Assembly: GCA_027013225.1 (NCBI GenBank)
Contig: JALUXU010000058.1
Coordinates: forward strand, 1 to 64,000
Direction of reading: 5' to 3'
DNA from: Acidihalobacter sp.
GTDB taxonomy: Bacteria; Pseudomonadota; Gammaproteobacteria; DSM-5130; Acidihalobacteraceae
DNA: 64,000 bases
Of the stretch, positions 1 through 10,678 are shown piece after piece (positions within the stretch are counted from its first letter, which is position 1; each line of letters opens with the position of its first letter). The translations under genes and the position numbers were made by a program. The notes under the pieces were generated by a model. That model searched no databases. It was not told the origin of the DNA and was given only the letters and a program-made list of their open reading frames with translations.

Positions 1-113
1 AGGCGGGGAAGCCTAAGAAAGTCGCCTTGGTCGCCGCCATGCGCAAGCTGTTAACTATTATCAACGCAGTGTTTCGAAGTGGTGAGCCTTATCGCGTTCT
101 CCAGACCGATTAG
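1..113 (+). mobile_element. C-terminal fragment of an IS110-family transposase (cut by window edge)
   Basis: Frame 3 reads AGKPKKVALVAAMRKLLTIINAVFRSGEPYRVLQTD* (stop 111-113); GKPKKVAL.A.MRKLL.I.NA is typical of IS110/IS1111 transposase C-termini. Confidence 0.75.
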
Positions 114-360
114 CCAATCTCGAAAACGCAGTTGCTGTTAATGCTAAGCCCGATAGGGTGTTTTTGTGGTTCAATTCTGTTCTTTTTCATTCCTTTTCTC
201 CATGGATTCAAGTTGTTGACTGTTTTGTCCTCAAGTGGCGCTTGTTCGAATATCAAGTAATATATTGATTGGATGACTTTATGTGGCCGCTATCGATATA
301 TGACAAAATACGATAATCGCTTCCTGCTCAACAACTTCTGAATATCGTCGGAGACCACCT

Positions 361-1032
361 ATGGCAATCAAGGATTGGCCGGCTGATGACCGACCCCGCG
401 AAAAATTGCTGCGCCGCGGGCCGGGGGCGTTGTCTGATGCCGAACTGCTAGCAATTTTTCTGCGCACAGGGGTGGCGGGCAAGAGTGCGGTCGATCTGTC
501 ACGGGAACTGCTCGATGACTTTGGCGGCTTGCGTCCTTTGCTCGAAGCGGACATTGCAGGCTTTTGCGCCGCCAAGGGATTAGGTAGCGCCAAGTACGCG
601 CAACTACAGGCTGTTTTGGAAATGGGCCGGCGCCACCTCGATGCCGGGCTTCGCCGCGGCGAAGCGCTGGAAAATCCGGCGCATACCATGCGCTATCTGA
701 GTGCCCGCCTGCGTCATTATCCGTATGAAGTCTTTGCAGGGCTGTTTTTGGACAATCGGCATCGCGTTATTGCCTTCGAAGAGCTGTTCAAGGGCACCAT
801 AGATGGGGCCAGCGTGCATCCTCGAGAGGTTGTCCGGCAGGCGTTGGCGCATAATGCGGCGGCGCTGATATTCGCTCACAACCATCCCTCAGGAGTGGCT
901 GAGCCGAGCTCGGCGGATGTGAATATTACTCGCAAGCTGAAGGAGGCATTGGGTCTGATCGATGTCCGGGTGCTCGATCATATCGTCGTCGGCGATGAGT
1001 CGGTCTCGTTGGCGGAGCGAGGTCTTTTATGA
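361..1032 (+). CDS. radC: DNA repair protein RadC (JAB/MPN domain)
   Basis: [17 protein letters not shown] start and [17 protein letters not shown] motif. Confidence 0.95.
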   Translation: MAIKDWPADDRPREKLLRRGPGALSDAELLAIFLRTGVAGKSAVDLSRELLDDFGGLRPLLEADIAGFCAAKGLGSAKYAQLQAVLEMGRRHLDAGLRRGEALENPAHTMRYLSARLRHYPYEVFAGLFLDNRHRVIAFEELFKGTIDGASVHPREVVRQALAHNAAALIFAHNHPSGVAEPSSADVNITRKLKEALGLIDVRVLDHIVVGDESVSLAERGLL

Positions 1033-2270
1033 GGCATTGTCTAGGTGTCAATTTATTTTTGCTCGCGACACTTGTTTTTGCGCCTGGAGTACAGGCTGAA
1101 TCCTGGGTAAGCGCCTGGTTTATGGCGCCTCAGGCCGTGCCCCAGGCAGCGGACGCTCCGCCTTGGCTGCGCCCCCCATTGATAGAAGACGCTACCGTGC
1201 GTCAATTGGTTCGTCCCACCCTCTCGGGGTCGGCGCTGCGGCTGCGGATCAGCAACCGCTATGGCACAAAGCCTCTGTATCTCGATCGAGTCACCGTCGG
1301 TGTGGCGCGAGGCATTGGCGGAGTGGTCCCTGGTAGCCTGCACAAGGCGACCTTTGCCGGTCGTAACGCGGTGACTATTATGCCTGGCAAGTCGGCCCTC
1401 AGTGATCCAGTACACACGCAGGTGGTAGGCGGGCGTCTCCTGGCGGTAAGTCTTTATGTGCCGGGGAGTGTGCGTCCCCGCACCTGGCATCAAATCGCGG
1501 GAAGAGTGAACTTCCTTTCCCGGCGCGGCGACCACGCCATGAATGTCACCGGTACAGCCTTTGTTCATCGCAATACGCATATTTTCTGGTTGGATGGAGT
1601 GGATATTCTTGCTCCGCGCTCTTGGGCCGTGGTCGCCATTGGTGATTCGATTACCGATGGGCTGAAGGCCACCTTGAATGCACATCAACGCTGGCCTGAC
1701 GCGCTTTCCGAACGCTTGAGAGCCGCCGGTTTCGATCATGTTGCCGTTCTCAACGCTGGCATAAGCGGAAATCGCTTACTGCATGATTCGGCCTGCTATG
1801 GCCAGAGGCTGGAGTCACGCTTTGTTCGCGATGCGCTCAAACGCGCCGGTGTGCGTGCGGTTATCGTGCTCATCGGAGTCAACGATATCAATTTCGGTTA
1901 TGTGCCACCGTCCAGCGGCCTCGACTGTGATGCTCGACATGTCAAAGTGACGGCTTCCGCTCTCATAGAAGGCTATCGCCGGCTGATCGCACAGGCGCGT
2001 GCGCATGGCGTGAAAATCTATGCTGGCACGCTTACACCGGCGGCGCTACCACCGGAGCGTGAGGCGATACGCACAAGAGTCAATGCCTGGATCCGTAATA
2101 GTCGAGCGTTTGATGGGGTAGTTGATTTTGATGCCGCTCTGCGCGATCCCCATCAGCCGAGTCGTCTGTTACCTCGCGCAGATAGTGGCGACGGCATCCA
2201 TCCCGGCGATGAGGGGGATAAAATGATGGCAGCCGCGGTTCCGCTCGCATGGTTTGCGAGTGGCCCTTAA
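1029..2270 (+). CDS. Exported SGNH/GDSL-type hydrolase
   Basis: Signal peptide; AIGDSITDG block, GVNDI, terminal D..H ([14 protein letters not shown]); overlaps radC stop by 4 nt. Confidence 0.88.
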   Translation: MRHCLGVNLFLLATLVFAPGVQAESWVSAWFMAPQAVPQAADAPPWLRPPLIEDATVRQLVRPTLSGSALRLRISNRYGTKPLYLDRVTVGVARGIGGVVPGSLHKATFAGRNAVTIMPGKSALSDPVHTQVVGGRLLAVSLYVPGSVRPRTWHQIAGRVNFLSRRGDHAMNVTGTAFVHRNTHIFWLDGVDILAPRSWAVVAIGDSITDGLKATLNAHQRWPDALSERLRAAGFDHVAVLNAGISGNRLLHDSACYGQRLESRFVRDALKRAGVRAVIVLIGVNDINFGYVPPSSGLDCDARHVKVTASALIEGYRRLIAQARAHGVKIYAGTLTPAALPPEREAIRTRVNAWIRNSRAFDGVVDFDAALRDPHQPSRLLPRADSGDGIHPGDEGDKMMAAAVPLAWFASGP

Positions 2271-2369
2271 CCTGCCATTGATTCGTTTACATAATGGTAT
2301 ATTGACCCATGCTTGGCTCGCGTGTGTAAATAACACCGTTATTCTCGTTCACTCTGAGTCATTGATTAC

Positions 2370-3416
2370 ATGCGTCGCCGTCAATTTATAAAGTCCGCTG
2401 CATTGACCGCCTTGGCGCCTGGCCTGTTGCGTGCAATCCCCGCTTGGGCCGCCGCCTTGAATGAAAACGTCATTGTCCTCGATTCCGCTGGCGCCAGCGT
2501 TACGCTCATCGATCAACGCACGCGTCGGATAAGCGGGCGCATCCCTGTCGGCAAAGAGCCTCACCACCTGATGTTATTGCCGAATGGTCAGCAATTGATC
2601 GTGGCCGATGCCATCGGAGGCGAACTGAACTTCCTGAATCCTGTCAGCGGTGCCTACGAGAGCACTCTTCCGGGAATCGAAGATCCTTATCAGATAGGTT
2701 TTTCGCCGGATAGGAAATGGTTTGTTGCCAACTGCCTGCGCCTGAACCGGGTCGATATTTATCATTACTATGGCGGGCATACGCTGAAGCTGGCGCGGCG
2801 GGTTCCATTGGCAAGAACGCCGAGTCACATGGCTTTCACTGCGGACAGTAAGGTCGTATTTATCAGCGTGCAGGACAGCAATTCGGTCGCCGCGCTAGAT
2901 CTGGCCACGCAAACCGTACTCTGGCAACTTCCCGTTGGCCCGGCCACCGCCGGAGTGTGGATGACGCCGGGAGACGAGTATCTATTGGTTGCGCTGACCG
3001 GACAAGATGCGGTGATAGCAATCGACTGGCGCAGACAGAAACTCGTCAAGCGCATTCCCACAGGCCGCGCCGCTCACAATTTTCGGTCTTTGGCCGATCA
3101 TCGTCATGTGCTGGTCAGTAACCGTATATCCAATACCATCAGCATCGTGGATATGCTCAAGCTGGAAAAGGTCGCTGATATCCAGGGTCTTCGGCCCGGG
3201 CCGGACGATTGCGAATTGTCGGCTGATCGTCGCTGGCTATGGGTTACTTTTCGTTTTGCCCGCGAGGTAGGCGTCATAGACATGCAGCGTCAGGAATTGG
3301 TCGACGTGATAGGAGTGGGGCGTTCGCCACACGGCATTTATTTCCATGACCGCGCCCCTTTTTACGACAATCTGCCTTATGCCGAGCAGCGGCCCATTCC
3401 CGTGAAGAGCTTGTGA
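2370..3416 (+). CDS. Tat-exported YVTN-type beta-propeller protein
   Basis: N-terminus RRRQFIKSAALTALAPGLL Tat-like; repeated IPVGKEPHHLM / LPVGPATAGVWM / VIGVGRSPHGI propeller blades. Confidence 0.85.
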   Translation: MRRRQFIKSAALTALAPGLLRAIPAWAAALNENVIVLDSAGASVTLIDQRTRRISGRIPVGKEPHHLMLLPNGQQLIVADAIGGELNFLNPVSGAYESTLPGIEDPYQIGFSPDRKWFVANCLRLNRVDIYHYYGGHTLKLARRVPLARTPSHMAFTADSKVVFISVQDSNSVAALDLATQTVLWQLPVGPATAGVWMTPGDEYLLVALTGQDAVIAIDWRRQKLVKRIPTGRAAHNFRSLADHRHVLVSNRISNTISIVDMLKLEKVADIQGLRPGPDDCELSADRRWLWVTFRFAREVGVIDMQRQELVDVIGVGRSPHGIYFHDRAPFYDNLPYAEQRPIPVKSL

Positions 3417-4417
3417 GCATGATATTGGCCTGGCCTGAAACTCTCTGGCAGAATCTCCTCAACCTGATGGGCGAGGCCCAGACTTGGCTGTTTGTGACCT
3501 GGGTGCAGCCTGCTCTGTACCATCTCGGCATGATGTCCTATGCGGACATGGCCTATGACGCCACTTTCTGGTTCGTCGCCGGAGCATTCCAAATCGTTCT
3601 CGTGTGGATTTTCTTGCGCCCACTCGAATCTTGGCGTCCGTTGGAGAGGTGGTCGAATCGCAAGGCTGTACGGGTAGATGTGATCTACACCCTGATCTCC
3701 CGCTTAGGGCTGATCGGACTGGTATTTTTCTTTACCGTACAGCCCTTGTTCGATGCGTTGCAGGCATGGTTGCAGCTGCACGGCGTGTTTAATCTCAATC
3801 TGGACCAGTATGTGCTGGGAGCTCGCGCGCATCCCTGGTTGGGGTTTGTAATCTACTTTATTGTGCTTGATTTCGCCGGTTATTGGTATCACCGTTGGCA
3901 ACACCAGTTTCAGTGGTGGTGGGAACTTCATGCGGTGCATCACAGTCAACGCCAACTCAGCCTATGGGCGGACGACCGCAATCACTTGCTTGACATGTTC
4001 CTGTTCCAATCTTATCTGGCACTGCTCGCGCTGCTGATTGGGGTGGAGCCTCACCAATTCATATTATTGACCTTATTGAGCGGGGCGCTGCAAAGTCTGC
4101 AACACGCGAATATCCGTATCCATTTCGGTTGGTTGGGAGAACGGCTCCTGGTCAGTCCACGTTTTCACCGTTTGCATCATGCTATTGGCTTCGGGCACGA
4201 GCTGAATCACCACAATCGCGCACGCATCTATGGCTGTAACTTCGGCGTGCTGCTGCCTTGGTGGGACATGCTTTTCGGCAGTGCTGATTTCACCACGCCA
4301 TTGCAGCCTACGGGCGTGCGGGCGGAAGTGGAAGGAGAAAACTATGGCCGCGGTTTTTGGGCTCAGCAGTGGTATGGGGTAATGCGCATGTTCAGGCAAC
4401 TACGGCGCGCCATTTAA
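3413..4417 (+). CDS. Sterol desaturase / fatty acid hydroxylase superfamily membrane protein
   Basis: Histidine boxes HRWQH, HAVHH, HRLHH; multiple TM segments; 4-nt overlap with propeller gene. Confidence 0.92.
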   Translation: MSMILAWPETLWQNLLNLMGEAQTWLFVTWVQPALYHLGMMSYADMAYDATFWFVAGAFQIVLVWIFLRPLESWRPLERWSNRKAVRVDVIYTLISRLGLIGLVFFFTVQPLFDALQAWLQLHGVFNLNLDQYVLGARAHPWLGFVIYFIVLDFAGYWYHRWQHQFQWWWELHAVHHSQRQLSLWADDRNHLLDMFLFQSYLALLALLIGVEPHQFILLTLLSGALQSLQHANIRIHFGWLGERLLVSPRFHRLHHAIGFGHELNHHNRARIYGCNFGVLLPWWDMLFGSADFTTPLQPTGVRAEVEGENYGRGFWAQQWYGVMRMFRQLRRAI

Positions 4418-4547
4418 GCCGTATGCATGATCGCCAAGGCCGGTTCGCCATCATACTGGCCAAGCAAGCCAATCATTGGGATGGTCGATGACATTACCTG
4501 GGAGATCGTTCCTTCGAGAGGCGGGCTTCACCGCGCATATTGGCGCA

Positions 4548-5321
4548 TCAAAGCTTAAACCCAAGTTTTGATGACAGTTCGTTCAGGGAAATATAGCCTG
4601 GAATGACGTGCCAGGCGCCGTTCTTTGCCCGGTATAGGATGCTTGGCGTGCCTTGCATGCTGTTTTCCTCGAACAAGCGGGTATTGGCGCTCACGGCGCG
4701 CAAAAAGCGTTCTGGTATGTGTTTCGGCACAGTGATCCCGCCCTCTTCGATTTGCGGGTTGAATCTGGATTCATCTTCCTGCATGGCCTGCAATGGCGAT
4801 TTGGCGGCCAAGATGGCAGCCGCTTTCGCCGGACTCGAGCGTTTTATCACTCCCACGGGTACCCAATTCACTTGCAGCCTGCCAGTTTTGATTGCCGGCT
4901 GAAGCTCATCCCAGAGTTTATGACAGTAGATGCAATTCGGGTCCCAGAAAACGTAAATCAACGGCCCGGATTTTCCCTGATGGATGGTCTTCGCGCTTTG
5001 CAAAGCATCCACAAGCGCTTTGAAGTTATGCTGCGAATAGTAATCACTCAGTAACTGCCGGCTGACTGGCAGCAGCCCTTTCGAGGTCATGATCTCTCCG
5101 CCGGCGATAAGATAGTCGCCTTTGGTGCCGGTGTAGACAACGCCCAAACGTTTGCCTGCCCGCAACAGCCAGGCAGTAAGCGGTGTGCCCTTAACGGGAA
5201 GGGAGGCCAATACGGCTGGATGGCCGGGTAGGTTTTGGATGATGGGGGGCGGAGTTTGTTCTGCCTGAACACCGGTCGTGAACAAAGCGCCAAGAAGCGG
5301 TAACAAAGCGTATTTTTTCAT
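4548..5321 (-). CDS. Periplasmic thiol:disulfide interchange protein (DsbG/DsbC-like)
   Basis: Signal peptide MKKYALLPLLGALFTTGVQA; VFWDPNCIYCHKLW CxxC motif; start trimmed to Met52 of the ORF. Confidence 0.85.
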   Translation of the reverse strand: MKKYALLPLLGALFTTGVQAEQTPPPIIQNLPGHPAVLASLPVKGTPLTAWLLRAGKRLGVVYTGTKGDYLIAGGEIMTSKGLLPVSRQLLSDYYSQHNFKALVDALQSAKTIHQGKSGPLIYVFWDPNCIYCHKLWDELQPAIKTGRLQVNWVPVGVIKRSSPAKAAAILAAKSPLQAMQEDESRFNPQIEEGGITVPKHIPERFLRAVSANTRLFEENSMQGTPSILYRAKNGAWHVIPGYISLNELSSKLGFKL

Positions 5322-5493
5322 CGTCGTCGTGGTCCTTTTGTGTGTTTCAGGCCATGTTTTGGCATTTTCTGACTCGATCAAGCCATCCTTTTGAAAGATC
5401 GTTAGCAACCTCACGCAGCGTGAAAAATATCCGAAGCCAAGACCAATTCCTTCGCCTCCGGAAATGCCATACAAAACTGTCTCTTACACGCCG

Positions 5494-5958
5494 TCAAGCC
5501 GCATGCCGTCTATCCCATTGGGTTAAGATGTTGAAAATGCATTCCCGATCGTTACATTGGCGCAGGTGATCTACTGTTTCCTTGTCTCGAAACAAGCGTG
5601 CGAGTTGAGCCAGGATCCGCAAGTGATCTTCAGTGCAATTTTCGGGAACGATCAGGGTGAACAGCAGGTCGACAGGGCGTTTGTCGGGTGAGTCATAATC
5701 TATGCCTTCATGCAGTTTGATGAAAGCACCGAGGGGTTGTTTAAGTCCTTTGATGCGGCCATGGGGTATGGCAATGCCTTCGCCAAGGGCGGTGCTTCCG
5801 AGTCTTTCACGCCCCAGTAAAACATCGAAAATTTCATTGCCGGAGTGTTCAGAGCCTTGGCTCAATAAATGGCTGAGCAACTCGATTGCACGTTTTTTGC
5901 TGCTCACTTCTGGGTCGACCGAGATATGATCAAGATCGATGAGTTTACTCATGTGCAT
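5494..5958 (-). CDS. ptsN: PTS IIA-like nitrogen regulatory protein
   Basis: GRERLGSTALGEGIAIPHGRI phospho-His motif; linked to hpf-rpoN. Confidence 0.92.
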   Translation of the reverse strand: MHMSKLIDLDHISVDPEVSSKKRAIELLSHLLSQGSEHSGNEIFDVLLGRERLGSTALGEGIAIPHGRIKGLKQPLGAFIKLHEGIDYDSPDKRPVDLLFTLIVPENCTEDHLRILAQLARLFRDKETVDHLRQCNDRECIFNILTQWDRRHAA

Positions 5959-6129
5959 GGTAGTTTCACTAAAATAATCACTCGAATGAAACAGGAATGC
6001 TCCGAAGAATCGGTTGATTCGCTGAGCGGTCGTTCAATCTTGTTCGCCATTTGCGGATTCGCGCTATGTGATTCAAAGTTTTTACCGCGCCAATTCGCAG
6101 TGGTATCCAAAACATCCCTGGCTATCGGA

Positions 6130-6447
6130 TCAGGCGAGCCGCTTGTCTGTATCCGCCTTGTGATGGTCTTTAAGTTTTTCCTTGTGTTTCACCAATTGGC
6201 GATCAAGTTTGTCCAGCAAGGAATCGATGGTGGCGTACATGTCATCTGTTTCGGCGACGGCATGTATCTGGTTGCCACCGAGCAGCAAATTGGCCTCGGC
6301 TTTTTGGCGCTGTTTTTCTACGCTGAGAACCACGCGTACATCAATGACATTATCGAAATGGCGCTCCAGCTTGCTAAATTTTTCTTCTATGTAGGAACGT
6401 AGTGAATCAGTGAGTTCGAGATGCAGGCCGGTCAGATTGATTCGCAT
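6130..6447 (-). CDS. hpf: Short ribosome hibernation promoting factor
   Basis: MRINLTGLHLELTDSLRSYIEEKFSKLERHF; immediately downstream of rpoN; start trimmed to Met76 of the ORF. Confidence 0.92.
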   Translation of the reverse strand: MRINLTGLHLELTDSLRSYIEEKFSKLERHFDNVIDVRVVLSVEKQRQKAEANLLLGGNQIHAVAETDDMYATIDSLLDKLDRQLVKHKEKLKDHHKADTDKRLA

Positions 6448-6473
6448 GGAATGACTCCTTGTGAGTTGATTGG

Positions 6474-7931
6474 TCAGGCTTGGGTCAAGCGTTTTCGATC
6501 GCTTGAAGAGGGAATGTTCATGCTTTCCCTGTATTTGGCTACGGTCCGGCGCGCCACTTGGATGCCTCTTTCTCCAAGCAGGGCAGCGAGTCGGCTGTCC
6601 GATAGTGGTTTGTCGCCCGGCTCCGAATCGATCAGTTTGCGGATCATGGCGCGTATCGCTACGGCTGAACATTCGCCACCATCGGCGGTACCGACATGAC
6701 TGGAAAAAAAGTATTTGAACTCAAAAATGCCGCGAGGGGTATGCATGTATTTCATCGTGGTCACCCGGGAAATGGTCGATTCATGCATTTCCACTTGTTC
6801 GGCAATGTCTCTCAAGACAAGAGGTTTCATCGCCTCTTCTCCGTATTCGAGAAAACCACGCTGTTGCTCGACAATGGCCGATGCGACGCGCAGCAGGGTT
6901 TCATTACGGCTCTGCAGGCTTTTGATGAACCAGCGGGCTTCCTGCAAATGATTTTTTATATAGTTGTTGTCGGCGCTATTGTCAGCGCGTTTGAGCATGG
7001 CGGCGTAGGTCGAGTTGATCCTTAGACGGGGAATGGCTTCGGTGTTCAGTTCGACCCGCCACCGGTTCTCCTGTTTGCGCACGATGACATCCGGCACGAT
7101 GTATTCGGCCCGCTGATCGCTGATTTGAGCGCCAGGATGTGGATTCAGGCTGCGAATGAGCGCGATGGCTTCTTGTAAGCGGACTTCATCAATGGCGTAT
7201 TGACGCATCAGGCCGGAAAGCTCGTTGCTGGCCAGGCGTTCCAGATTTTCTTCTTCGATCAAAAAATGAGCCGTCTCGAATCCCGGTGTATCCGCAGGCA
7301 GTTCATCTAGTTGAGCGCGCAAACATTCGGAGAGATTACGTGCTCCACAGCCGGCTGGATCGAGGTGTTGGATACGGTGTAATACCGCTTCGATCACATC
7401 GATTCCCAATGGTTCATCCAGATCAAGTTCCTGCGACAAGGTGCGCTGGATCGTGGACAGGTCTTCCTGAAGATATCCGTCCATATCGATGGCGTCGATG
7501 AGGTTGATGGCGATCAGGCGATCCTGTTCACTCATTGGACTCAGATGGATTTGCCAGAGGAGGTGATCCGCCAGTGACTCGTCGCCGTTTCCATAAGTTT
7601 CGTAGGGGTCGCGTTCGTCAAGCTCAAGGCGGTTGTTGCCACTGGATGGCGGAAGGGGGGACTCATAGATGTCTTCCCATGCACTATCAACGGGGAGATC
7701 ATCTGGCAGGGTGTCCGTAGACGCATTGAGGTCTTCATCCTGTGTGTCATCCTCGGAAAAGACTTCTTCGGGTTCTTCATCTAGTTCGAGCAGCGGATTG
7801 GTTTCCAGACTTTCCCGAATCTGCGCCTGCAGTTCAATGGTGGAATACTGCAGCAGGCGGATCGCCTGCTGCAGCTGAGGCGTCATGGTAAGTTGCTGTC
7901 CGAGCTTGAGTTGTAGGGACGGCTTGATCAT
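6474..7931 (-). CDS. rpoN: RNA polymerase sigma-54 factor
   Basis: [28 protein letters not shown] and RpoN box [10 protein letters not shown]. Confidence 0.98.
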   Translation of the reverse strand: MIKPSLQLKLGQQLTMTPQLQQAIRLLQYSTIELQAQIRESLETNPLLELDEEPEEVFSEDDTQDEDLNASTDTLPDDLPVDSAWEDIYESPLPPSSGNNRLELDERDPYETYGNGDESLADHLLWQIHLSPMSEQDRLIAINLIDAIDMDGYLQEDLSTIQRTLSQELDLDEPLGIDVIEAVLHRIQHLDPAGCGARNLSECLRAQLDELPADTPGFETAHFLIEEENLERLASNELSGLMRQYAIDEVRLQEAIALIRSLNPHPGAQISDQRAEYIVPDVIVRKQENRWRVELNTEAIPRLRINSTYAAMLKRADNSADNNYIKNHLQEARWFIKSLQSRNETLLRVASAIVEQQRGFLEYGEEAMKPLVLRDIAEQVEMHESTISRVTTMKYMHTPRGIFEFKYFFSSHVGTADGGECSAVAIRAMIRKLIDSEPGDKPLSDSRLAALLGERGIQVARRTVAKYRESMNIPSSSDRKRLTQA

Positions 7932-8184
7932 GGATTGTTAAAAGAGATCAACATACTGGCAGGAACTCCTCAAACAGTCTGGCGCGCCATGTTGGCAAAT
8001 GCGGCAGATACGGCCGTTCGTAACTTGACCTTTTCCTTGATAAATGTTGCCTCTCACTTGGGGTCCTTATGTTTGGCGCGTGCTGATGACGGTTCTTTTA
8101 CAGTTTTTCCTATCAGCTACGAGTATACCCAATGCGCCCGGGCGTGGGCATGAATCCTTCGAGCTGTTTTTAGTGTAATCCGTT

Positions 8185-8910
8185 TCATAACTTGAAATTT
8201 TCTCCCAGATAGACTTCGCGTACCAGACGGTTCTCGAGTATGGTCTCGGGTTCCCCGGTGGCAAGAATGTGCCCTTCACTGAGTATATAGGCGCGTTGGC
8301 AGATACCCAAGGTCTCGCGCACATTGTGATCGGTGATCAACACGCCGATATCACGATCGCTCAGATGGCGTACGATCCTTTGTATGTCTAGCACGGAAAT
8401 GGGGTCTACGCCGGCGAAAGGCTCGTCTAGCAAGATGAAAGCCGGCTCGGCAGCCAGGGCGCGGGCGATTTCTACCCTTCTCCTTTCCCCCCCCGAAAGG
8501 CTGTAACCTCGGCTGTCGCGGATATGGGCGATCTGGAGCTCTTCAAGCAGCGTCTCCAGAATCTCGCGACGGGCGTTGGAATCAATACCTTTACGCAGTT
8601 CCAGTACGGCCATGATGTTGTCAGCCACGCTGAGCTTGCGGAAAACGGAGGCCTCTTGAGGCAAGTAGCCGATTCCCAAGCGGGCACGTTGGTGCATGGG
8701 TAGACGGGTAATATTCCGATCATTGAGCTGGATGGTTCCGCTGTCTGGCTGAATCAACCCCACCATAATATAGAAACAGGTTGTTTTGCCGGCGCCATTG
8801 GGGCCAAGCAGTCCGACCACTTCACCGCTGGAAACGTCCAGCGAGACATCCGCCAACACGTCCCTGCCACGATAGCGCTTGGCCAGCGCCGTGCCTCGCA
8901 ATATGCTCAT
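8185..8910 (-). CDS. lptB: LPS export ABC transporter ATP-binding protein
   Basis: [38 protein letters not shown]. Confidence 0.97.
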   Translation of the reverse strand: MSILRGTALAKRYRGRDVLADVSLDVSSGEVVGLLGPNGAGKTTCFYIMVGLIQPDSGTIQLNDRNITRLPMHQRARLGIGYLPQEASVFRKLSVADNIMAVLELRKGIDSNARREILETLLEELQIAHIRDSRGYSLSGGERRRVEIARALAAEPAFILLDEPFAGVDPISVLDIQRIVRHLSDRDIGVLITDHNVRETLGICQRAYILSEGHILATGEPETILENRLVREVYLGENFKL

Positions 8911-9419
8911 TGCTTGGGCCGGGTCAATGCGTGGGCGGGCGTGAAGGTCGCCTCGATACGCTGTCCAGGTGCTCCGGCCTCTATTGAACCTTTTTGAACA
9001 TCGTAAACTATGCGGTTGGCTTGGAAAGTATTGCCATTTTGTTCCACGCGGGCTTTCCCTTTCAGAACGATCCGTTGGTCGGACGGTATATAGGTCATCT
9101 CCATGGCTTGGCCGATGATGGTTTTGCCGTTTTTCCCAACATCCTTGAATCGGGCGGGTGCTCCGTTCATAGTGAGGTGCTCGATCCCTCCTTTTTTAGC
9201 CAGAAGAATGATCAGTTTCGCGCCGTCTATGCGTAATTCCCCCTGTGTGACCTGCACATTACCGGAATAGGTGCCGATGTCTTTCGCCTGATCGAGACTG
9301 AATCGATCCGCGCTGATATGCACCGGCGTTTTGCTGCTCAAGGGGGCTGCCGATGAGACAGGCACCCAGAACACGTTGGCAAGCATAATCAAGAAAAAAA
9401 CGAAGAATACTGTCCTCAT
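8907..9419 (-). CDS. lptA: LPS transport periplasmic protein LptA
   Basis: Signal peptide at Met51 of the [15 protein letters not shown]..., position between lptB and lptC. Confidence 0.88.
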   Translation of the reverse strand: MRTVFFVFFLIMLANVFWVPVSSAAPLSSKTPVHISADRFSLDQAKDIGTYSGNVQVTQGELRIDGAKLIILLAKKGGIEHLTMNGAPARFKDVGKNGKTIIGQAMEMTYIPSDQRIVLKGKARVEQNGNTFQANRIVYDVQKGSIEAGAPGQRIEATFTPAHALTRPKQ

Positions 9420-9565
9420 TGATTCTGTTTCCTGGAGGATGCAATTTATCCCTCGCAAAGCGTGACGGGGATGGGTGGGGGCATCGCCACCCTGTTTTTT
9501 TGCAATTGGGTGGCGCGGCGTGGTTTTGGGGACATCGAATAATAGATCTTGTGAGTTCATGGCAA

Positions 9566-10117
9566 TCATGGCTGATAGGTGCTGTTTACCGCATGTAGAA
9601 GCGTGAAAACATGGTTGGCGAAATCGGCCTGCATGCCGAGCCCGTGGATATCATAACCGGGTCCAAGAATCTGCGTCGCCATCGCCGAAGAGGCGGTTTG
9701 TTTCGGTATATCAACCGTGACCGCTGAGGTCAACAGGCGGATTTTGCCACGTGGAGTTTGGCGGGTGATGAGTACTCGATCAGGCATGAGAACATGTTTG
9801 CCGTCGGCGAGCATCTCGGCGCGCGGCGTTTTCAGTATCACGGGCGAGCCCGTGGTGGGGAGGAGAGTGAGCGTCAAGGTATACAGGTGGGTGATGTCAT
9901 CCGGGATCGTATGGACGAGCTTGGCGGCGATGAGGCGATAACGCCGGTTCCCTTCTCGATTGTACTGGGTGAGCGTGATGCCTTCGGCGCGGTAGTTTAT
10001 GCCGTTCAGGGGATGGTTTTCCCGAGAAGGCGAGGAAGTAAGTTGGAGGTAAAGCCAGGCGGACAAGGCCACGGTGACCAGAATGGCCAGCCCGATCCAG
10101 AGGCGTTGCATGCTCAT
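9566..10117 (-). CDS. lptC: LPS export protein LptC
   Basis: Single N-terminal TM, YRAEGITLTQYNREGNRRYRLIAAKLVH; synteny. Confidence 0.88.
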   Translation of the reverse strand: MSMQRLWIGLAILVTVALSAWLYLQLTSSPSRENHPLNGINYRAEGITLTQYNREGNRRYRLIAAKLVHTIPDDITHLYTLTLTLLPTTGSPVILKTPRAEMLADGKHVLMPDRVLITRQTPRGKIRLLTSAVTVDIPKQTASSAMATQILGPGYDIHGLGMQADFANHVFTLLHAVNSTYQP

Positions 10118-10129
10118 CGTCGCCGTATC

Positions 10130-10678
10130 TCAGCGCAGATAGCGGGCCAGTCGATCTTCCAGCGTTCCCTGCGCTTGCATGATCAACTCGCATAGTTCGC
10201 GCGCCGCACCTTGTCCGCCTTTGCAGCGGCTGGTCCAATGGGCGTGTTGGCGCACCAGTGGGGAGGCGTCAGCCACTGCCGCCGACAGCCCGACGCGCCG
10301 CATCACTGGCAAATCGACTATGTCGTCACCCGCATAGGCTGTCTGATGAGCCTTCAGGCCGGTTTTTGCAAGCAATTCTTCGAAGGCCGGAAGCTTGTCT
10401 CGGCGCCCTTGTATGATGAGTTCGATACCAAGATCGGCCGCGCGGCGATCAACAACGCGTGAATTTCGGCCGGTGAGAATGGCGATCTGTACACCCGATT
10501 CCGCGAGCATGCGTATGCCATGCCCGTCCTTGGCATTGAATGCTTTGTATTCCTGGCCGTCGTCACCCAGTATCAGGCGACCATCGGTGAGGACGCCGTC
10601 GACATCGAAAACGACCAGACGAATGGCTTGCAGACGCTGAGCAAGGCCGGTCGGGATGCATTCACTGTTCCCATTCAT
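10130..10678 (-). CDS. kdsC: 3-deoxy-D-manno-octulosonate 8-phosphate phosphatase
   Basis: VVFDVDGVLTDGRL, FNAKDGHGIRML, AYAGDDIVDLPVM. Confidence 0.96.
   Translation of the reverse strand: MNGNSECIPTGLAQRLQAIRLVVFDVDGVLTDGRLILGDDGQEYKAFNAKDGHGIRMLAESGVQIAILTGRNSRVVDRRAADLGIELIIQGRRDKLPAFEELLAKTGLKAHQTAYAGDDIVDLPVMRRVGLSAAVADASPLVRQHAHWTSRCKGGQGAARELCELIMQAQGTLEDRLARYLR

Noticed and set aside
2370-3416. Repeated segments in the propeller gene considered as DNA repeats
   Set aside because: They are degenerate protein blades (YVTN-type), not nucleotide repeats
8067-8324. 85-aa ORF in the rpoN-lptB spacer
   Set aside because: Overlaps the 3' end of lptB in another frame and lacks protein-like composition
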